Below, piece after piece: positions 38,326 to 46,494 of a stretch of DNA of 64,000 nt; positions within the stretch are counted from its first letter, which is position 1; each line of letters begins with the position of its first letter. The position numbers were made by a program, and so were the translations under genes. Below the pieces are notes generated by a model. The model searched no databases and was not told the origin of the DNA. It worked only from the letters and a program-made list of their open reading frames with translations. This DNA comes from Campylobacter hominis ATCC BAA-381 (GTDB lineage Bacteria; Campylobacterota; Campylobacteria; Campylobacterales; Campylobacteraceae). The DNA is taken from assembly GCF_000017585.1 (NCBI RefSeq), contig NC_009714.1:186001-250000 (forward strand), read 5' to 3'.

Positions 38326-39632
38326 TGAATAAAACTATATCTTTAATGACTGTTTTAACTACATTCGCTTTTGCCGGCGGATATAAAATTCCGGAGCAAA
38401 GCGGTGACAGTATAGCAACTCTTGCTTCAAATGTAGCTACAAGTTTTGGTGCCGACGCGGCTTATTACAACCCTGCAAATATGATTTTTTTAGATCCGGT
38501 TCATTATTTAAATTTATCATCTACTTGCTTACATATTTCAAGTTTAAAGTTTAAAAACGAAAGCGATAAATTTCCCAGTAAAAACTATGATACAAAATCT
38601 GAGAGCGCAAATTTTTATGTTCCTGGGATGAATTTTATAAGTCCGTTTTTAGGCGATTTTCGCTTCGGTATCGCTTTGGCTACACCTGCCGGTGTCGGTA
38701 TGAACTGGGAAGATCCGTATCCGAAATCAATTGCGGAAAAATTCTATTTAAGAGCAATAGAACTTGCTCCAAGCGTCGCTTATAAAGTAAATGACAATTT
38801 TTCTATCGGCGCGGGCGTTAGAGCCGCTTATGCCGAAGGAAAAGTACGAAATTCTGTAAGTGGTTTCGCTCCGTCGCCTATTTTTCCTGTCAGTATGGAT
38901 GCAGGGCGCGATATGAAAGGCGATTCGGTAAATTTCGGATATAATCTTGCAGCTACTTTCAAACCGAATGAAAATTTATCTTTTGCAGCGACTTATAGAT
39001 CTAAAATAAATTTAAAATTAAAAGGTGATGCTATAGTAAAATCGCAAATAAAAGGAAATAAAAAAGATGTGGATAAATTTAATGCTTTGACACAAAATGC
39101 TTATAGCGGCTTTTATGACGGAGATGTAAAAATAGACATTCCGCTTCCTGCGGTACTTACATTAGCAACTTCATTCGAGCTTGATGATTTTACATTTTTA
39201 TTTGCTTATGACCGCACATTTTGGTCAGCTTTTAAAGAACTTGATTTTCGCTATGATGAGCGGGTTCCTGTTAGTGATATGTTTGATAAACCTATTGAAA
39301 AAAATTGGCATGATACTAATACTTATAGATTCGGTGTTGCTTATAAATACAATCCAAAACTTCGCTTAATGGGCGGTTTTGCCATTGATGAGAGTGCAGC
39401 CGACAGTAATAAAGTTCGTTTTGAATTACCTGAAACAAAGGCATATATTTATTCTGCCGGTGCAAATTATAAAGTAAGTGAAAATTTTGGTGTTACAGGA
39501 GCGTTTTTTTATCAGGATCGCCAAAAAAGACATGTAAATTCTGCGGATGATGTCGATTTTAATAATGTCGTAGGTACATTTGAAAGAAATCACATTACTT
39601 TTTTAAATCTTAGTTTCGATTATAATTTTTAA
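38325..39632 (+). CDS. FadL/OmpP1-family outer-membrane protein
   Basis: The 435-residue protein has a Sec signal ending AFAGG, then the FadL hatch-like N-terminus YKIPEQSGDSIATLASNVAT with GADAAYYNPANM. The body is an amphipathic beta-barrel ending in Phe (LSFDYNF), the usual barrel end. Members transport fatty acids and other hydrophobic compounds. The ATG overlaps the nfo stop by one base. Confidence 0.88.
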   Translation: MNKTISLMTVLTTFAFAGGYKIPEQSGDSIATLASNVATSFGADAAYYNPANMIFLDPVHYLNLSSTCLHISSLKFKNESDKFPSKNYDTKSESANFYVPGMNFISPFLGDFRFGIALATPAGVGMNWEDPYPKSIAEKFYLRAIELAPSVAYKVNDNFSIGAGVRAAYAEGKVRNSVSGFAPSPIFPVSMDAGRDMKGDSVNFGYNLAATFKPNENLSFAATYRSKINLKLKGDAIVKSQIKGNKKDVDKFNALTQNAYSGFYDGDVKIDIPLPAVLTLATSFELDDFTFLFAYDRTFWSAFKELDFRYDERVPVSDMFDKPIEKNWHDTNTYRFGVAYKYNPKLRLMGGFAIDESAADSNKVRFELPETKAYIYSAGANYKVSENFGVTGAFFYQDRQKRHVNSADDVDFNNVVGTFERNHITFLNLSFDYNF

Positions 39633-39642
39633 AGGATGGAAA

Positions 39643-40263
39643 ATGAAAAATTTTATACGTGAAATAATGCAAAATAGGTATTCCTGTAGAAATTTTAATG
39701 ATAAAAAGATTGACGATAAAACATTAAGAGAAATTATAAATTTAACAAGATTAAGCCCCAGTTCAGTTGGTTTGGAACCATGGAAATTTATGGTTGTAAG
39801 CGGCGAAAACTTAACACCTTTAGCGACAATATGCAATGCTCAAAAACATATAGAAAAATGTTCTCACGCCGTTATAATCATAAGTCGCAACGATATAAGG
39901 CCTGATGATAAATTTTTAAGAGAGCGAATAGAAAGTAAAGGCAAAAGCAAAGATAAAGTGGAAAAATATATCGCGTTTGTCGGCTCTAAAACAGGTCGAA
40001 TGAGTGAGCGTGAACTTTGTGCTTATACAGATCTGCAAGGATATTTGGCTTGCGCAAATCTTGTAAATATAGCTTGTGCATTTGGTGTTCAAAGTTGCAT
40101 AATAGGCGGATTTGACTATAATGCTTTAAGCGAGTTTATAGCAGCTGACGGTTTCGGCGCGCCGTTTCACCCTTGCGTTGTCGTAGCTTTAGGATACAGT
40201 GACGATGAGCCTGCTAAAAAAATTCGCCAAAGTTTAGATGAAGTTTTGGTTTATAAAAAATAA
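39643..40263 (+). CDS. Nitroreductase-family flavoprotein
   Basis: This 206-residue FMN-binding protein begins with EIMQNRYSCRNFNDKKID and has LTRLSPSSVGLEPWKFMVVSG and the later GVQSCIIGGF, the NfsB-type pattern. It would use NAD(P)H to reduce nitro or quinone compounds; the substrate is unknown. It is the last gene before the dinB relic. Confidence 0.9.
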   Translation: MKNFIREIMQNRYSCRNFNDKKIDDKTLREIINLTRLSPSSVGLEPWKFMVVSGENLTPLATICNAQKHIEKCSHAVIIISRNDIRPDDKFLRERIESKGKSKDKVEKYIAFVGSKTGRMSERELCAYTDLQGYLACANLVNIACAFGVQSCIIGGFDYNALSEFIAADGFGAPFHPCVVVALGYSDDEPAKKIRQSLDEVLVYKK

Positions 40264-40289
40264 ATTTTAATAACCGAAACTACTAAAAT

Positions 40290-40322
40290 TAGCAAAAATT
40301 TTATCACACAAAATTTTTGCTA
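40290..40322 (+). terminator. Terminator after the nitroreductase gene
   Basis: TAGCAAAAATTTT and its exact complement form a 13-bp stem with a 7-base loop, followed closely by a T7 run (from about 40326). Confidence 0.75.
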
Positions 40323-40436
40323 CCTATTTTTTTAAAATTTATAAGCTTAACAAAAAAATATAATTAATCAAATAGAGATTTCCCCGATTTTAACGAATTT
40401 CGGATTTAGTATCATAAAATATAAATAGGCAAAAAA

Positions 40437-40732
40437 GTGATTTTACATATCGATCTGGACTGTTTTTTGTATCGGCCGCAAGAATAAAAGATAAAACTTT
40501 AATTGGCAAAAATGTAGTTGTCGCAAATGGTTCCGCCGACGATAACGAAAAGATAAAAGAAGAAAACGGCGTTGTTTTAAGTGCCGGTTATGAGGCTAGA
40601 AAATTTGGAATAAAATCAGCAATGCCTTTAAAACATGCTAAAACACTGTGCAAAAATTTAATTGTTGTAAAGGCCGATCATAGTTTTTATAAAGAGCTCT
40701 CGATTAAACTTGTAAAATGTTGTATAAAATGA
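40437..40732 (+). pseudogene. dinB: dinB (DNA polymerase IV) N-terminal fragment, frameshifted and truncated
   Basis: The start (GTG 40437) reads ILHIDLDCFF, the Y-family polymerase opening with the metal-binding Asp. In the next frame the text continues with SAARIKDKTLIGKNVVV, LSAGYEARKFGIKSAMPL and NLIVVKADHSFYKELS, all Pol IV palm/finger motifs. One T is missing from the T run at 40463-40468 (six present). The gene ends after about 95 of ~400 residues, exactly where the prophage left end appears (near 40718). The last few codons are probably phage DNA. Confidence 0.85.
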
Positions 40733-40813
40733 GAAAAAATAGAAAATAAGTGATTTGTTTAGAAATATGATTTTAGCGATGTTTGAAAATGATTTTTCTC
40801 ATTTTAATGAGAA
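40726..40813. repeat. Three copies of an ATGAGAA motif at the prophage left end
   Basis: AAAATGAGAAAAA (40726-40738) is exactly complementary to TTTTTCTCATTTT (40793-40805). The latter overlaps a perfect palindrome (40796-40813, arms TTCTCATT/AATGAGAA). So the core occurs three times, in orientation +, -, +, within 90 bases of the end. Mu has three transposase sites (L1-L3) at its left end; the same role here is inferred. Confidence 0.6.
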
Positions 40814-40886
40814 TTTTTACGCTTGACACTTTTTTGACAATTTTGACAAAAATTTTACATTGTTTGTAACAATTTTTACGCGATTT

Positions 40887-41588
40887 TTAAAACTTCTTTA
40901 TGTATCCTATAACACAACCTATTATCTCAAAATTTTCATCCGGTTGTAGAGTAATCGGGTCATAGTCGGGATTATCGCTAATAAGCTTAACTACGGGGCG
41001 TTTTTGAAGTCTTTTGACATAGAGTTCATCATCTATTCTAGCTACGCAGATTTGACCTTCCTCGACATCTCCAAGACGAATAAATAAAAGCGCATTTTTT
41101 GGAATTGTAGGCTCCATACTGTCACCTTTGCTTTTGATGATATTAAGCCTTGAAAACTCGACAGTTCCGAGATAGTCTCGTAAAAAGGACTTGGAGAATT
41201 CAATCATTTTAGGCGGGTTTTCATCATTTATGTAGCCGCCTCCCGCGCTTGCATAGACATCATCAAAATATGGGACGGAAAAGTTGTCCTGTGACATTTT
41301 AAGGTTTGGGGGAGTAACGACACTTTTTTTATCACTAACGGACGACTTATGGACTCCTAACGGACATTTTTCTATCTCACTAACGGACAAATCATTATTA
41401 TAAAAATTTGATATATTTAAATCAAAAGCTTTTGCAATTTTGTTTAAATTTTCAGTTGTGATATTTTTTGTTTTTTTTGACTCGTATCCTTTTATGCTGT
41501 CAATAGAAACACCAGAATAATCAGCTAACTCTTGCTGCGTCCAACCTTTTATATCTCTCAATTGTTTTATTCTATTTGATAATTCCAT
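40887..41588 (-). CDS. Phage repressor, HTH plus S24 (LexA-type) peptidase
   Basis: The N-terminus is an XRE-type helix-turn-helix (RDIKGWTQQELADYSGVSID). The C-terminus is an S24 peptidase with the nucleophile Ser in KGDSMEPTI and the Lys in ELYVKRL, so it should self-cleave on RecA activation. The start at 41588 is preferred over 41600 because GGGA lies at good spacing. It is transcribed leftward next to the end, as the c repressor is in Mu. The linker is encoded by DNA with three out-of-frame repeats of CTAACGGAC. Confidence 0.92.
   Translation of the reverse strand: MELSNRIKQLRDIKGWTQQELADYSGVSIDSIKGYESKKTKNITTENLNKIAKAFDLNISNFYNNDLSVSEIEKCPLGVHKSSVSDKKSVVTPPNLKMSQDNFSVPYFDDVYASAGGGYINDENPPKMIEFSKSFLRDYLGTVEFSRLNIIKSKGDSMEPTIPKNALLFIRLGDVEEGQICVARIDDELYVKRLQKRPVVKLISDNPDYDPITLQPDENFEIIGCVIGYIKKF
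41335..41388. repeat. Three direct repeats CTAACGGAC inside the repressor gene
   Basis: Copies at 41335-41343, 41357-41365 and 41380-41388 are spaced 22 and 23 bases, about two helical turns. They are read in different frames (SVS, CPL, SVS), so conservation is at DNA level. The motif was not found elsewhere in the window. A repressor or transposase binding array (comparable to Mu's internal enhancer) is inferred. Confidence 0.6.
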
Positions 41589-41628
41589 TTTAAATCCCAT
41601 AATTTTACGAACAAATTACTCTTTTATA

Positions 41629-41669
41629 TTGACAAGTGTAATTTATTACGCTATAATTTCAAAACTTGT
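41629..41669 (+). promoter_or_regulatory. Early rightward phage promoter with operator-like repeats
   Basis: A perfect sigma-70 promoter, TTGACA (41629-41634), 17-base spacer, TATAAT (41652-41657), drives the early genes. GTAAT-TT-ATTAC (41638-41649) lies in the spacer, and ACAAGT (41632-41637) with ACTTGT (41664-41669) form a wider inverted repeat. These are likely repressor operators. Full -35 boxes are rare in Campylobacter, so this looks phage-derived. Confidence 0.8.
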
Positions 41670-41753
41670 TAAGAAATAATAACCAAATTTTTTGAAATTT
41701 GGGCTTAATGTGATCTTTAAAATTTCAGTGTTAAAACAAAATAGGAGCAAAAA

Positions 41754-41819
41754 ATGGATGATTATATACTATTTATAGCTTTTATGCTGTTTAGTTTAGT
41801 ATTTTTGTTTGATGAGTAG
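41754..41819 (+). CDS. 21-residue membrane microprotein
   Basis: The reading frame starts with an AGGAG site 6 bases upstream of the ATG and encodes MDDYILFIAFMLFSLVFLFD plus Glu: acidic ends around a single hydrophobic helix. It is the first gene after the early promoter and is followed immediately by a terminator hairpin overlapping its stop. Single-helix phage peptides of this kind may act in exclusion or lysis control; function unknown. Confidence 0.55.
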   Translation: MDDYILFIAFMLFSLVFLFDE

Positions 41820-41837
41820 CCCCTTTTTTAAGGGGCT
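41818..41837 (+). terminator. Hairpin after the 21-residue microprotein
   Basis: AGCCCCTT and AAGGGGCT form an 8-bp stem with a TTTT loop. There is no long T tail on the plus strand. Being symmetrical it may also end the leftward gene at 41846. Confidence 0.6.
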
Positions 41838-41845
41838 TAATAAGG

Positions 41846-42037
41846 TTATTTATCCTTATCGTTTGATGAATTATTATTATCACTTTGTGATTTATCATCA
41901 GCAGTGATATTGAAGCCGCTATTTTCTTTAGTGCTTTCATTGATACTTTCCGTATTGATGTTTATTTGACTGTTTGTGCTTAAAGACATAGTAATTGGCT
42001 TATTTTCATCAGGTTTTATAGGTTTATCATCCGGCAT
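41846..42037 (-). CDS. Nested 63-residue product of the membrane protein gene
   Basis: On the minus strand AGGAGGTGAT (42042-42051), near-complete complementarity to 16S rRNA, lies 4 bases before an in-frame ATG at 42037. This would make the hydrophilic tail alone: MPDDKPIKPDENKPITMSLS and the following Asn/Ser/Asp-rich residues. Such a site inside a coding region is rarely accidental in this AT-rich DNA. Function unknown. Confidence 0.5.
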   Translation of the reverse strand: MPDDKPIKPDENKPITMSLSTNSQININTESINESTKENSGFNITADDKSQSDNNNSSNDKDK

Positions 42038-42598
42038 AATTATCACCTCCTTTCTATGGTTTATATATGGTAATAGATAATAAGTCGTAGTATAGGTGAA
42101 TGCCATAAAAGCTAAAATTAGAAAAATAGCGCCTATCCTAATATAAAAGGCTCTAAATTTAACTATTTCAGTGTTTAAATCAAATGCATTTTTAGTTTCG
42201 TTTATAAGGTTTATAAGACCTTGGGCGTAAGACCATTTGTTATCTTTGATATTGGCTATATCTTCGGGTTTAAAAAATATAAATTTCTTTTGTTTGTTGT
42301 AGTATAAAGCAACAACTAAAGCTATCATTGAGATAATACATAAAGCAAATATTGATATAAAAGAACATAAAATTTTTGGAGTTATTGCTTGTTCTTTGAT
42401 AAAAATAACAGCAATACCGATTATAAAGGTATTAAGCCAAAGATATGTTTTTATAAGATTTACTTGGTTTGGCATAATACTTGTAAGAATGTTGTCATAA
42501 TCTTTTCTAATGGCGTCATAGCTTAGCTTTAGATTACTTTCATAATTTTTTACTTTATAACTGTCATCTTCCTTTTTTCTTAGAGTATCTTTATACAT
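41846..42598 (-). CDS. Phage membrane protein of unknown function
   Basis: The 250-residue protein has a charged N-terminal ~50 residues, hydrophobic helices near residues 51-68, 75-101 and 150-180, and a hydrophilic Asn/Ser/Asp/Lys-rich tail. It is transcribed leftward between repressor and transposase, so it may be expressed in the lysogen. No family is recognised. Its position suggests a lysogenic-conversion or exclusion protein (inference). Residue 188 is a second start with an ideal ribosome site. Confidence 0.65.
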   Translation of the reverse strand: MYKDTLRKKEDDSYKVKNYESNLKLSYDAIRKDYDNILTSIMPNQVNLIKTYLWLNTFIIGIAVIFIKEQAITPKILCSFISIFALCIISMIALVVALYYNKQKKFIFFKPEDIANIKDNKWSYAQGLINLINETKNAFDLNTEIVKFRAFYIRIGAIFLILAFMAFTYTTTYYLLPYINHRKEVIIMPDDKPIKPDENKPITMSLSTNSQININTESINESTKENSGFNITADDKSQSDNNNSSNDKDK

Positions 42599-42658
42599 TT
42601 TAATCCTTTATTTTTGTTTTAACAATGAAATTATACATAAAAAAAGAAAGGAGATGGT

Positions 42659-42886
42659 ATGCAAAGCTTGGCTGAGGCGATAAAAGATAAGACTAGATAT
42701 GATATGAAAGCTTATTGCGAGATAAATAATCTAAGTCTAAGCAGTTTTTACAAAGGATATGTAAGCAAAAAGGCTAAAAAGGTATTGGAAAGCGACGGTA
42801 TAGCTCTAAATAGGGTTGAGCATAAGGTAGCAGGCGGAAGCGATGGAAAATGGTCTTGGGTAAATAAGGGTTTGAGATGTGGTTAA
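42659..42886 (+). CDS. Small early phage protein in the Ner position
   Basis: A 75-residue protein with a strong AAGGAG site. It lies where Mu encodes Ner, the HTH regulator of early transcription: just before the transposase, which it overlaps by 10 bases. YCEINNLSLSSFYKGYVSKK could be a helix-turn-helix, and KKVLESDGI has a Ner-like feel. The regulator role is positional inference. Confidence 0.6.
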   Translation: MQSLAEAIKDKTRYDMKAYCEINNLSLSSFYKGYVSKKAKKVLESDGIALNRVEHKVAGGSDGKWSWVNKGLRCG

Positions 42887-44813
42887 ACAGTAAAGAAGCG
42901 GCTGAAATTTTGGGTATTAAATACGACACACTGCAAAAATCTATAAATAGAGCCAACAAAATAAGCAAAAAAATTTGCCTTATAAAGTGTAATAAATTAC
43001 TCTTTAAATATGCTGACGGCGTAGGTCGTGGTGGCAAAACTCTTCAAATTTGGCTGGACGATGAAAAAACAGCCGATGAAAAAGAGATTTATAGTGATAA
43101 CCTAAGCTGCAAGGGTGATAATTTGGGTAGCGATTCAGTAAGCGGTGGCAATGAGACATACGATGAGATAAACACCTTTGAAGCAGGTAGTAATGAGATA
43201 AACAATCGTGAAACTGTTAAAGTCGATAAAAATACAGGCAATAACAAAAAAGCATGTAACGGCTCTAAAAAAAGTACTGCAAAGAGTTCTAAAAATAAAA
43301 AACCTGCAAAAATGACAGGCAAATACAGCCATATAAAAACTCTTGATGAAAAACAAAAATTAGAAGTTATAGCTTATGCGAAAAAACACTCTGTAAAGGT
43401 AGCAACCGAGTTTTTTGGCATAAGTAATAAAAATATATATAGATGGATTAAAGAGTTTGAAAATGGCGGTATAAAAGAGATAAAAGACGGGCGCGGCAAA
43501 AAATCAGAGCGGATCAAACCTTAATAAAAGAGGCGATTTTAACCATCGGTAACGCGCATAAAAGTAGCTGGTGGATGGAATATGTAAGAAGATATTCGCT
43601 GGAAAATAAAATTTCTTTTGATCCGTTTGATTTACAAGCCGATATCTCTCAAAGCACATTTTATCGCCACGCAAATAAACTAATCAAAAAAGACGCGGAT
43701 GTGAGAAACTTTCTAAGGGGCGGGCTTGACGCGCTTGGCGATATGAATATAAGCGTAAAAAGAGACTATCTTAATGAAAACGAAGAGTGGCAGATAGATG
43801 CTACAAAGTATGACTTTATGTGTCTGAATGAAATGGGCGAACCGCAACGATATGAGGCAATAGGAATGATAGATGTCGCAAGCGGAAAGCTAGTATATGA
43901 GCTTGCGGAGTCGCCAAACTCTTACGCTAATGTAAGACTTCTAAAAAAGGCTTTTTTAAAAATGGGACGCCCGGGGTATATAAAGGGCGATAACGGAAAA
44001 GACTATGTAAGTAAGCACTTTCAAGGTGTTTTAGCAAGACTTGGCGTAAGCTATATAGCAGCAGCTCCGTTTAAAGGCTATCAAAAAGGAGTAATAGAAA
44101 GAGCGCATGGTGTTATGCAAAACTTTTTCGAAAATCTGCCGGGATTTATCGGTCATAACGCAGGCGAGAGAATAAAAAAAGAGAATGAAGCGCTTGAAAA
44201 AAGCAAGAGATTAAGCGGAGTAAAGACAAATATAACAAATCTTTTAACAAAAGCCGAAATGCAGGCAACGATAGACAGATACTGCGAAAGAAAGTCTAAA
44301 TTCAGTAAAGATGTGGATAGCGGCTGGTTTGATGAGAGAGTATTTGGTAAGAGCTACGGAAGGGTGCTAAATGCAGGCGGAATAAATATAAATAATATGA
44401 TTTATCAAAGCTTAGAACTTTATAAAAATTTAAAAATCGGCGACAGCGTGGAAGTGATAGAGGATATTGATGATATTTCTAAGATGTATGTGTATGCAAA
44501 AGGCGAGTTTGTCTGCGTTGTAGAAGATGACGAACGACAAAACATAAGCGCTGAAAAACTCAAAAAAGCTAAAAAAGAGTATCACAAAGAAAACATCGCT
44601 CCTGTAAAGAACTATATAAAATCTTTGCGTGATGAAAAAGACGCTTATTATAAAAAGATAGCTAAACAAAATTTAGATGAAAAAATGAAATGAAAAAGCG
44701 AAGTTGCCAAAAAGGAAAGTGCCAACAAAAGCGCAAACAAAGAGAAAATAAGCGCTGATGATACGCTGTATTTGCCGGATATTGACGCGGTGCTTGATGA
44801 GTTTGCCGGATGA
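42877..44813 (+). pseudogene. MuA-type transposase, broken by an A6 frameshift and a TGA near the C-terminus
   Basis: Piece 1 (42877-43524) begins WLNSKEAAEILGIKYDTLQK and has YADGVGRGGKTLQIWL, the Mu DNA-binding domain, then a second HTH (GISNKNIYRWIKEF). Piece 2 holds the DDE core: Asp in WQIDATKYD, Asp in GDNGKDYVSK and Glu in GVIERAHGVM. One A is missing in the A6 run at 43498-43503; with seven, KKIRADQTLIKEAI joins the frames. In piece 2 an in-frame TGA (44691-44693) cuts off 39 residues ending LPDIDAVLDEFAG, which correspond to the MuB/ClpX-contacting tail of MuA. A -1 ribosomal slip at the A6 is possible but the site is not canonical. Confidence 0.85.
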
Positions 44814-44907
44814 AGTGCTTTGCAAGAAAATTAAGCGCTTTTTAAAGGTCTTTTAAAAGGCTTTTAAAAAGTGTTTAAACATTTAAATTTTAGATAAAGG
44901 ATTTTAA

Positions 44908-45813
44908 ATGGCGTTAAGCGAAAAAGCAAAAAATGCTCTTAACGAGTATAAGAAAAACGGTGGAAGTTATAGAAAGCTTGCTACTTTACTAAAAGTAAAT
45001 GCTTCTTACATTTCTTTAGCGTTAAACGGCTGGGGGGATTATGATTTAAGCAATGAAGGTAAAAATGAGATTGAAAAAAAGATAAGCGATTTTTTCAGTT
45101 CAAAGCAGCTTAAAATTTCAAGTCAATATGATGAAATTTGCGAAGACAGCGACATAGTGCCTTTCAGAAACACGGTTGTAATAATAGCAAGTGTGATAAA
45201 GGCGATAAAACAACGAGCGTTGATGAAAATAGTAGGCAAAAGCGGCACCGGAAAGACAACTGCTATAAACGCTTTATCGAAAAAACTTCCTCAAAGCATA
45301 GTAATAACAGCGTTTGCAGGGATGAATAAAAAAGATTTGCTTGAGAGTATTGCTTTTAAGCTTGGTGTAATGCCAAAAAGAACAGGCATTTCTCACTTAA
45401 TCGAAGCGATAAAAGATGGGTTAAGTGGCGGAAATAGAGTTCTAATAATCGATGAAGCAAATTTTATAAGCACGGTGAGTTTGGAGCAAATCAGATATCT
45501 GCAAGATATGACAAAAACTCCGATAATTTTAGTGGGAACTGAAAATTTGGAAAAAGAGATAGCAAAAAGCCACGAGCAAGTAGCAACCAGAATACGAAAC
45601 ACGCACGAAGCTTTGAGAGTTTTTGGTGATGATGAAGTGGAAATGCTATTTGAAAAAGAAAACATAAAAATAGACAAAAAAACAGCGGATAAGGTATGGA
45701 AAAGGTGCAAAAATCTAAGAGAGGTTAAATACGCACTTGATGATTTAAATGAAATTTATAAAGGCGACATCGCAAAAATAGATGCCGTTTTACCAAGGAG
45801 TTATTATGAATAG
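44908..45813 (+). CDS. MuB-type AAA+ target-selection ATPase
   Basis: The 301-residue protein has an N-terminal HTH (NASYISLALNGWGDYDLS) and an AAA+ core with Walker A GKSGTGKTT (about residues 110-118) and Walker B VLIIDEAN (near 175). MuB binds DNA with ATP, selects targets, activates the transposase and gives target immunity. It follows the transposase by 94 bases and has an AAAGGA site. Confidence 0.92.
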   Translation: MALSEKAKNALNEYKKNGGSYRKLATLLKVNASYISLALNGWGDYDLSNEGKNEIEKKISDFFSSKQLKISSQYDEICEDSDIVPFRNTVVIIASVIKAIKQRALMKIVGKSGTGKTTAINALSKKLPQSIVITAFAGMNKKDLLESIAFKLGVMPKRTGISHLIEAIKDGLSGGNRVLIIDEANFISTVSLEQIRYLQDMTKTPIILVGTENLEKEIAKSHEQVATRIRNTHEALRVFGDDEVEMLFEKENIKIDKKTADKVWKRCKNLREVKYALDDLNEIYKGDIAKIDAVLPRSYYE

Positions 45814-46021
45814 AAATTTAGTTAAAGGACTTTTTAGCGGGTTTGAAGTCGGAATGACACAAAACGGGGAGTTAGTAGGAAAGAGAGTTAAAAGGCGAGC
45901 TGCCGGATTAAAAGAGCAAAGTTTAAAAAGCGGTTTTAAAGAGCCTATTATAAGCGTTGGCAAAAGTTGCCGAAATCCTAAAGCAAGTTTTGTTTTTGGG
46001 CTAGGAAAGATTTGGAGGTAG
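45806..46021 (+). CDS. Small early phage protein
   Basis: The ATG at 45806 follows AAGGAG and overlaps the end of the MuB gene; a start at 45782 lacks a ribosome site. The ~71-residue product is basic and has no recognised domain. It is part of the rightward early operon. Confidence 0.6.
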   Translation: MNRNLVKGLFSGFEVGMTQNGELVGKRVKRRAAGLKEQSLKSGFKEPIISVGKSCRNPKASFVFGLGKIWR

Positions 46022-46024
46022 AAA

Positions 46025-46405
46025 ATGAGGCTTGAAGTGGTTACAAATAACAAAATGATAAGTTTAGGCATTCTTGCGAAAGATATATTTTTAACGACAG
46101 TTTGCGAGCCAGATAAAGACAATTTGTTTGATGCTTTGCAAGAAATAAAACCGGATACTTTAGAAAAAGTTAAAAACCTACCTGTTAAAGCAGGAATAAC
46201 AGAAGAGATAAAAGACGGAATTATAAAAGCTTTTTCTGATATGAAAGTAGGAGAAAAAGCTTTATGCATAAATGATTGGGTAGTTAATTATGAAAGTAAA
46301 AAAGCCAAATATTTTTGGAAAGTGCAAGAACTTTGTAATAAAGGCTATAGCTTAAAAGAAGCAGAAGAAAGATCAAAAAAAATCTTAAAAAAAGAAATTG
46401 TTTAG
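46025..46405 (+). CDS. Early phage protein of unknown function
   Basis: A 126-residue protein beginning MRLEVVTNNKMISLGILAKD, ending in a charged helix. The ATG follows GGAGG directly downstream of the previous gene (3-base gap). It is not recognised. It is followed by a hairpin that may attenuate the operon. Confidence 0.6.
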   Translation: MRLEVVTNNKMISLGILAKDIFLTTVCEPDKDNLFDALQEIKPDTLEKVKNLPVKAGITEEIKDGIIKAFSDMKVGEKALCINDWVVNYESKKAKYFWKVQELCNKGYSLKEAEERSKKILKKEIV

Positions 46406-46445
46406 TTTTAATATTAGAAGCAAAAAGCTAAGTAAAAATTTATCA

Positions 46446-46466
46446 AAGCCCGTAAATGGCGGGCTT
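46446..46466 (+). terminator. Intra-operon hairpin in the early region
   Basis: AAGCCCG and CGGGCTT form a 7-bp stem with a 7-base loop, followed by GAATAAG and then T6. It lies between 46405 and 46495 and may be a partial terminator. Confidence 0.5.
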
Positions 46467-46494
46467 GAATAAGTTTTTTAAGAAAGGAGAAAAA

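Noticed and set aside
42659-42886. Firm call of Ner for the small early gene
   Set aside because: The position fits, but the HTH is weak and there is a Gly/Trp-rich tail not typical of Ner.
43498-43503. Programmed -1 frameshift in the transposase as the main explanation
   Set aside because: The slip site is C AAA AAA, not A AAA AAG, and the same gene also has an in-frame stop; decay is simpler, though not excluded.
43575-44693. Independent second transposase gene
   Set aside because: It lacks a ribosome site and begins within the region conserved with the upstream part; the missing stretch is encoded in the other frame between 43498 and 43575.
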